Below are positions 59,590 to 64,000 of a DNA stretch of 64,000 nucleotides, one piece after another; the stretch's first letter is position 1, and each line of letters starts with the position of its first letter. The stretch is taken from assembly GCA_945925985.1 (NCBI GenBank), contig CAMELV010000014.1, positions 36,260 to 100,259 of the forward strand. The letters run 5' to 3'. Below the pieces are notes generated by a model that saw only the letters and a list, made by a program, of their open reading frames with translations, was not told the origin of the DNA and searched no databases. Both the position numbers and the translations under genes were made by a program. Origin of the DNA: Comamonas sp. lk (GTDB taxonomy: Bacteria > Pseudomonadota > Gammaproteobacteria > Burkholderiales > Burkholderiaceae_C).

Positions 59590-60951
59590 TCAGTCGAACA
59601 GCCGGACAATATCGTTATAAAGGGCGACAGCCGTCATCAGGGCAAGCACCGCGACGCCAACGCGCTGCAAACGTGCCATCCAAAGCTCAGACACCGGCCG
59701 GCGCGTAACCCCTTCCCAAAGATAATACATCAGGTGGCCACCATCCAGAACAGGCAATGGAAGCAAGTTAAGTACCCCCAAGCTAACGCTGATCAGGGCT
59801 AAGAACAAAAGGTACTGTGTGAGTCCAAGGTTGGCGGACTTACCGGCATAGTCCGCCACGGTGACCGGTCCACTGAGATTTTTCAACGAGGCTTGCCCTA
59901 GGAGCATTTTTCCGATCATTCTCAGAGTCAATGAGGAGACCTCCCAGGTGCGCTGAGCCCCCCGCAAAACCCCGTCCAAAGGACCGTATCGAACAGTCAC
60001 CATTTCAGGGGCTGCGCCCACCATGGCCCCAATACGGGCGACGCGGACACCCCCGTCATCTCGGGCATCAGGCACCACCACCAGCACCAGTGGCCGACCA
60101 GCCCGAACCACTGTCCAGTCTGCCGCAACAGCATTTCCATCCTGAAGTGAATTTCTAACGACCCGCCTGAGTTGTTGCCCATCAACAATGGCCGTGGTTC
60201 CAACCTGCCTGACCAAATCGCCTTTTTGAAGCCCGGCCCGTTCTGCGGCCTGCCCAGCGGTCAGATCACCAATCAGGGGCAAAGTGAAGGGCCCATTCAG
60301 CCCAATTTGCCGCATCAGTTCACCATCCACGTCGCGATGCTCCAAGCCACGAAGCCTCAGCAAGATTTCCTGCCCCGTCCCATGACTCTCACCGTGCACG
60401 AGCAGGCGCACATCCTGTTCCACAAGCGCACTTCGCGTCAAAGTCCAGCGAAGTGCTTCGAACGATTCCACTGCTTCCCAATCACCGTCGTCAACTGCGA
60501 CGCTAAGCACACGCTCATTGCCCAGCAAGCCCGCTCTGGCCGCGATCGAATCAGTTTCTGGGCTGGCAAGAACCGCCGCAGGCATCTGTGTGCCGGTCCA
60601 GTTAACGACCGCGTACAACAAGACCGCCAGCAGCAAATTGGCCACTGGCCCCGCCGCCACAATAGCCGCACGAGAAAGCAAAGGCTTGGCATCAAATGCC
60701 AGATGCTTTTCGCCTTCCTCAACCGGCGCTTCTCGCCCGTCGAGCATTCGAACGTAGCCGCCGAACGGAAGCAGGCAGATGACAAATTCGGTCGAGGAAC
60801 CCTTGGGCTGCCAACGCGAGAGAGTCTTGCCAAAACCGATGGAAAATCGTAAGACTTTCACGCCACAAGCCACGGCCATCCGGTAATGCCCGTACTCATG
60901 GACGGCAATCAGCAAGGCCAATGCCGATACAAAAGCAAGAAAAGTAAGCAT
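59590..60951 (-). CDS. rseP: Site-2 protease RseP
   Basis: Intramembrane zinc protease that cleaves anti-sigma factors and signal peptides; 453 residues. The first membrane helix carries the zinc motif HEYGH (residues 18-22). Two PDZ domains follow (around 120-205 and 215-300, including AERAGLQKGDLVRQVG), and the LDG motif is in LNLLPLPVLDGGHLMYYL near residue 400. ATG 60951 starts directly before the first helix; the upstream extension lies in dxr. It has family length. Confidence 0.97.
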   Translation of the reverse strand: MLTFLAFVSALALLIAVHEYGHYRMAVACGVKVLRFSIGFGKTLSRWQPKGSSTEFVICLLPFGGYVRMLDGREAPVEEGEKHLAFDAKPLLSRAAIVAAGPVANLLLAVLLYAVVNWTGTQMPAAVLASPETDSIAARAGLLGNERVLSVAVDDGDWEAVESFEALRWTLTRSALVEQDVRLLVHGESHGTGQEILLRLRGLEHRDVDGELMRQIGLNGPFTLPLIGDLTAGQAAERAGLQKGDLVRQVGTTAIVDGQQLRRVVRNSLQDGNAVAADWTVVRAGRPLVLVVVPDARDDGGVRVARIGAMVGAAPEMVTVRYGPLDGVLRGAQRTWEVSSLTLRMIGKMLLGQASLKNLSGPVTVADYAGKSANLGLTQYLLFLALISVSLGVLNLLPLPVLDGGHLMYYLWEGVTRRPVSELWMARLQRVGVAVLALMTAVALYNDIVRLFD

Positions 60952-60970
60952 CAAAAATCTACAGAGGCCA

Positions 60971-62182
60971 TCAATTACGAAGACGTCCAACAATGCCTCT
61001 GGCTTTTTCGCGGGACCTGGCATCAAGTTCCAAAAGATCATCCAGCGATTGCGGTGCTGTCGTCGGTAGCGACTCCAGAGTGCCAAGGTTGACCGCATGG
61101 ATTTGGTCAAAACGGATTTGATCTTGCAAAAAGGCCTCCACCGCGACTTCATTGGCGGCATTCAATACCGCAGTGGACCCCGCCGGCCCCTTCAGAACGC
61201 TCCAGGCAAGCTTCAACCCGGGGAAGCGTTGACCATGACCATGGCTGTCCAAGGCCTCAAAGGTCATGTCCTCCATAGCTCGAAAGTCGAGGGCGACTGC
61301 GCCTGAAGTCATTCTGTCTGGCCACGCTAAACCATAGGCGATCGGCACCTTCATGTCTGGCGTGCCCAACTGGGCCACGACGGAGTGATCGACATACTGC
61401 ACCATGGAATGGATCACACTTTGCGGGTGTATGACAACTTCAATCTGTTCTGGCCTAGCACCAAACAAAAAATGCGCCTCAATCACCTCCAGCGCCTTGT
61501 TCATCATGGTTGCCGAATCAACGGAAATCTTCCGGCCCATGACCCAATTGGGATGCGCACAAGCCTGCTCCGGCGTAACGTCTCGCAGTGTCAAAGGGTC
61601 ACGCTTGCGAAACGGCCCGCCTGAGGCTGTCAATATGATCTTATCGATCCTCTCAGCCCATACCGACGAGTCATCAGGCAAGGACTGAAAGACCGCAGAG
61701 TGCTCACTATCAATCGGCAATAGCTTGGCTCCACCTTGCTTGACCGCCTGCAAAAAGAAATCGCCGCCAACCACCAATGCTTCCTTGTTAGCCAACAAAA
61801 GCCTCTTTCCCGCCCTGGCAGCCGCCAAGCAGGATGCAAGCCCAGCGGCGCCCACGATGGCGGCCATGACAATATCTGCCAACTCATGCGAAGCGATCAT
61901 CGTGATCGCGTCCGATCCCCAGAGCACCTGGGTTGACAAACCTAGCGCCTTGCATTGACGCGCTAACTCAGCCCCATGTGGCTCACTGGCCATAACTGCA
62001 AACACCGGTCGATATTGAATGCACTGTTGCAGCATTACTTCGACACGAGTCGACGCGCTTAGGGCAAAGACCTCGAACCGGTCAGGATGACGAGCCATCA
62101 CATCAAGGGTGTTGCCTCCGATTGATCCCGTCGAACCCAATATCGCAACCCGTTTTCTGATGTGGTGAGTCAAGATTGTCAT
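60971..62182 (-). CDS. dxr: 1-deoxy-D-xylulose 5-phosphate reductoisomerase
   Basis: Second enzyme of the MEP isoprenoid pathway, 403 residues. NADPH site RVAILGSTGSIGGNTLDV opens the protein; LLANKEALVVGGDFF, LPIDSEHSAVFQSL, ILTASGGPFRK, HPNWVMGRKISVDSATMMNKALEVIEA and VIHPQSVIHSMVQ are characteristic, covering the metal and substrate residues. ATG 62182 is preferred; an in-frame TTG at 62194 overlaps the cdsA stop as TTGA and would add four residues. Neither has a strong ribosome site. Confidence 0.97.
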   Translation of the reverse strand: MTILTHHIRKRVAILGSTGSIGGNTLDVMARHPDRFEVFALSASTRVEVMLQQCIQYRPVFAVMASEPHGAELARQCKALGLSTQVLWGSDAITMIASHELADIVMAAIVGAAGLASCLAAARAGKRLLLANKEALVVGGDFFLQAVKQGGAKLLPIDSEHSAVFQSLPDDSSVWAERIDKIILTASGGPFRKRDPLTLRDVTPEQACAHPNWVMGRKISVDSATMMNKALEVIEAHFLFGARPEQIEVVIHPQSVIHSMVQYVDHSVVAQLGTPDMKVPIAYGLAWPDRMTSGAVALDFRAMEDMTFEALDSHGHGQRFPGLKLAWSVLKGPAGSTAVLNAANEVAVEAFLQDQIRFDQIHAVNLGTLESLPTTAPQSLDDLLELDARSREKARGIVGRLRN

Positions 62183-62190
62183 CCGGAATT

Positions 62191-63036
62191 TCAATAGGAA
62201 AATAGCATCATGGCGAGCGGCATTGCGGGCAACACGGCATCCAGGCGATCCAAGACCCCCCCGTGCCCTGGCAGCAAGCCACTGCTGTCCTTCATCCCGG
62301 CGCTGCGTTTTACCAGGGACTCCAGCAGATCACCCACCACACTCATCGCTACCAAAAAAATCACGCCAACGATGAGTATTGGCAGCCCTTGTTGCGACAA
62401 GTGGGTGTACAAACTCGGCACACTCAGCGCCCATTGGCTATCGATCGATCGCCAGAGCAGCGCGACAATCAAAACGCCAGTCAATCCACCACAGACACCC
62501 TCCCAAGTTTTACCAGGGCTTATAGATGGGGCTAGTTTTCTGGACGTAAATCGACCACCCCAGGCCCGTCCTGCGAAATAAGCCGCGATGTCCGCAACCC
62601 AGACCAGCGCAAGCACAGACAACAAAAAATTAGAGCCGATCATTCGCGCCTGAGCAGCAGCGAGCCATGCCACCCACAACACTGCAATGCCGATGCAGAG
62701 TCGCAGCCTACGGTCGATGGTGGACCAAGCTCCCACACCACCCCGCAACAAACGGCCGCCACCCAGTACCCACGCTGCGCACGACAACCACCAGAGCCAG
62801 GGCATTTGCTGATTGAGCACACCCAAGGACCAACTGACCAGGCAGAGGACACAACAACCCAGCGCCACGGCCACTGCCGCTGTTTGGCGGTAGCCATTGA
62901 GTCGCGCCCACTCCCATGCACCTGCTGAAATCAAAAGCAGCATCAAGCCACAAAACGGATTGGGATCACGCCAAAAAAGAGCCGGCAGAAAACACGCCAG
63001 CAGTGCCAACGCAGTGATGACTCGCTGCCTCAGCAT
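62191..63036 (-). CDS. cdsA: Phosphatidate cytidylyltransferase
   Basis: Makes CDP-diacylglycerol for phospholipids in the inner membrane; 281 residues, about seven hydrophobic segments. The family signature is present near the C terminus: SLVKRSAGMKDSSGLLPGHGGVLDRLD. DIAAYFAGRAWGG is also conserved. It usually follows uppS, but here the preceding gene is frr, 112 bases upstream. The short gap shows no uppS remnant. Confidence 0.96.
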   Translation of the reverse strand: MLRQRVITALALLACFLPALFWRDPNPFCGLMLLLISAGAWEWARLNGYRQTAAVAVALGCCVLCLVSWSLGVLNQQMPWLWWLSCAAWVLGGGRLLRGGVGAWSTIDRRLRLCIGIAVLWVAWLAAAQARMIGSNFLLSVLALVWVADIAAYFAGRAWGGRFTSRKLAPSISPGKTWEGVCGGLTGVLIVALLWRSIDSQWALSVPSLYTHLSQQGLPILIVGVIFLVAMSVVGDLLESLVKRSAGMKDSSGLLPGHGGVLDRLDAVLPAMPLAMMLFSY

Positions 63037-63148
63037 TGCAACAGATCCAATAACTGGTTTGCCGAACCAGAAAAACGCCAGCCGCTGATGATTGCCGTAC
63101 CTGAGAGCGGCCAGGGGTGATAGCGCGTAGGCATGGCAACCTAGGCGG

Positions 63149-63709
63149 TCAGACCGCCATGATGTCCTGCTCTTTGGCGGCCACTATTTGATCAATGACC
63201 CCGATGTGGCGGTCAGTGACTTTTTGAATCTCACCTTCGGAACGTTTTTGGTCGTCCTCAGAAGCAACTTTGTCTTTGACTGCCTTTTTAACCGCGTCAT
63301 TGGCATCGCGTCGGAGATTGCGAACCGCTACCTTGGCACCTTCGCCCTCCCCCCGCACGACTTTAGTGAGTTCCTTACGACGCTCCTCCGACATCGCAGG
63401 CATTGGAACGCGAATCAGGTCCCCCATTGAGGAGGGATTGAGCCCGAGGTCGCTATCCCGAATAGCCTTCTCGATTTTGGCCCCCAAACCCTTTTCCCAT
63501 GGTTGAACGCTGATGGTTCGAGCGTCCAAAAGTGACACGTTAGCCACCTGACTGACAGGAACCAAGGCGCCATAGTAATCCACGTGAACACTGTCGAGCA
63601 GGGCCGGATTGGCACGTCCGGTGCGGATCTTCATCAGGTTGTTTTTGAACGCTTCGATGGTTTGGTCCATCTTGGCTTCGGTGTTTTGCTTGATGTCTAG
63701 GATTGACAT
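63149..63709 (-). CDS. frr: Ribosome recycling factor
   Basis: Splits post-termination ribosomes with EF-G; 186 residues. Characteristic stretches are [42 protein letters not shown], and [38 protein letters not shown]. An AAGGAA ribosome site precedes ATG 63709. The stop codon lies inside a perfect 7-bp palindrome (GGCGGTC-A-GACCGCC, 63144-63158), without a T tract. It lies 60 bases after pyrH. Confidence 0.98.
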   Translation of the reverse strand: MSILDIKQNTEAKMDQTIEAFKNNLMKIRTGRANPALLDSVHVDYYGALVPVSQVANVSLLDARTISVQPWEKGLGAKIEKAIRDSDLGLNPSSMGDLIRVPMPAMSEERRKELTKVVRGEGEGAKVAVRNLRRDANDAVKKAVKDKVASEDDQKRSEGEIQKVTDRHIGVIDQIVAAKEQDIMAV

Positions 63710-63769
63710 TGTTATTTCCTTGCGCTTATCACCATGGCCGGGTTGTTCAACGCCAGCATTTTGCCACGT

Positions 63770-64000
63770 TCAGGCATGCACCAGTGTGCCCTCATCTTGC
63801 CCCATGACCACGCGCTTGAGGGCGCCGTGCTTAAAGATAGAAAAGACCTTAATGGGTAGTTTTTGGTCACGGCACAACGCAAAGGCAGTGGCGTCCATGA
63901 TGCCCAGGTTCTGCGCCATAGCATCGTCAAACGAGAGACTATGGAAGCGTGTTGCAGATGGATCTTTTTTAGGGTCGGCGGTATAGACACCATCAACTTT
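63770..64000 (-). CDS. pyrH: Uridylate kinase (UMP kinase), C-terminal part
   Basis: Only the last 76 residues are in the window; the rest lies beyond its right end. The visible part reads [30 protein letters not shown], then [41 protein letters not shown] and a TGA at 63772-63770. This is the uridine- and ATP-binding end of the amino-acid kinase fold of bacterial UMP kinase, which makes UDP. The order pyrH-frr is conserved. Confidence 0.95.
   Translation of the reverse strand, partial: KVDGVYTADPKKDPSATRFHSLSFDDAMAQNLGIMDATAFALCRDQKLPIKVFSIFKHGALKRVVMGQDEGTLVHA

Noticed and set aside
63144..63158. Perfect palindrome GGCGGTC-A-GACCGCC at the frr stop codon as a terminator
   Set aside because: A one-base centre allows only a short hairpin and no T tract follows on either strand; probably chance in GC-rich coding sequence.

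Overview
The window looks like chromosome of a betaproteobacterium in the order Burkholderiales, most likely family Comamonadaceae (Rhodoferax/Polaromonas-like). This is inferred from protein wording and from gene order: dnaX-ybaB-recR, rlmE-ftsH-folP-glmM, pstSCAB-phoU-phoB-phoR, carA..carB-greA, and the pyrH-frr-cdsA-dxr-rseP-bamA-skp-lpxD-fabZ-lpxA-lpxB-rnhB cluster. No insertion sequence, phage gene, CRISPR array, tRNA or rRNA was recognised. Coding density is very high, many genes overlap by 1-30 bases, and no gene-free gap exceeds 300 bases.

Layout. 1-1.5 kb: end of mobA and moeA (molybdenum cofactor), closed by a terminator. 1.5-6.2 kb: an RND efflux permease and its adaptor, the adaptor carrying an unusual Ala/Pro-rich insertion. 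6.4-9.4 kb: rnhA, a methyltransferase and a MltD-like lytic transglycosylase. 9.4-14.4 kb: a PAS-GGDEF-EAL protein, a MAPEG membrane protein, recR, ybaB and dnaX; dnaX holds a nine-A run that could produce a short gamma-like subunit. 14.5 kb: the SRP RNA gene. 14.7-15.6 kb: two poorly known small genes, one secreted and one membrane. 15.6-22.8 kb: a flavoprotein and an AddA/AddB-type helicase-nuclease pair. 22.9-26.9 kb: trxA, rho, rpmE2 and a GT-C-like membrane protein.

26.9-39.4 kb is a phosphate and polyphosphate block. pstSCAB-phoU-phoB-phoR on the minus strand faces ppk2-ppx on the plus strand. A small ribbon-helix-helix-like gene with its own strong promoter follows, then sixA and ppk1 on the minus strand. 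A convincing Pho box with a correctly placed -10 lies upstream of pstS. Uptake, sensing, polyphosphate synthesis, nucleotide-polyphosphate phosphotransfer and polyphosphate breakdown therefore sit together.

39.5-46.5 kb: a GNAT gene coupled to glmM, then folP, ftsH (with a candidate heat-shock promoter), rlmE, divergent yhbY, a DUF4149-like membrane protein and greA. 46.6-51.9 kb: carB and carA with a LeuE-type exporter gene between them. 52-64 kb: envelope biogenesis (lipid A, fatty acid dehydratase, BamA, Skp, RseP), isoprenoid (dxr), phospholipid (cdsA), ribosome recycling (frr) and the end of pyrH. uppS, normally between frr and cdsA, is absent here.

No clearly new multi-gene system was found. 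The best leads are the dnaX slippage site, the ribbon-helix-helix gene with a palindrome across its own promoter, the leuE insertion in carAB, the missing uppS, and the 14.7-15.6 kb pair behind a strong inverted repeat.
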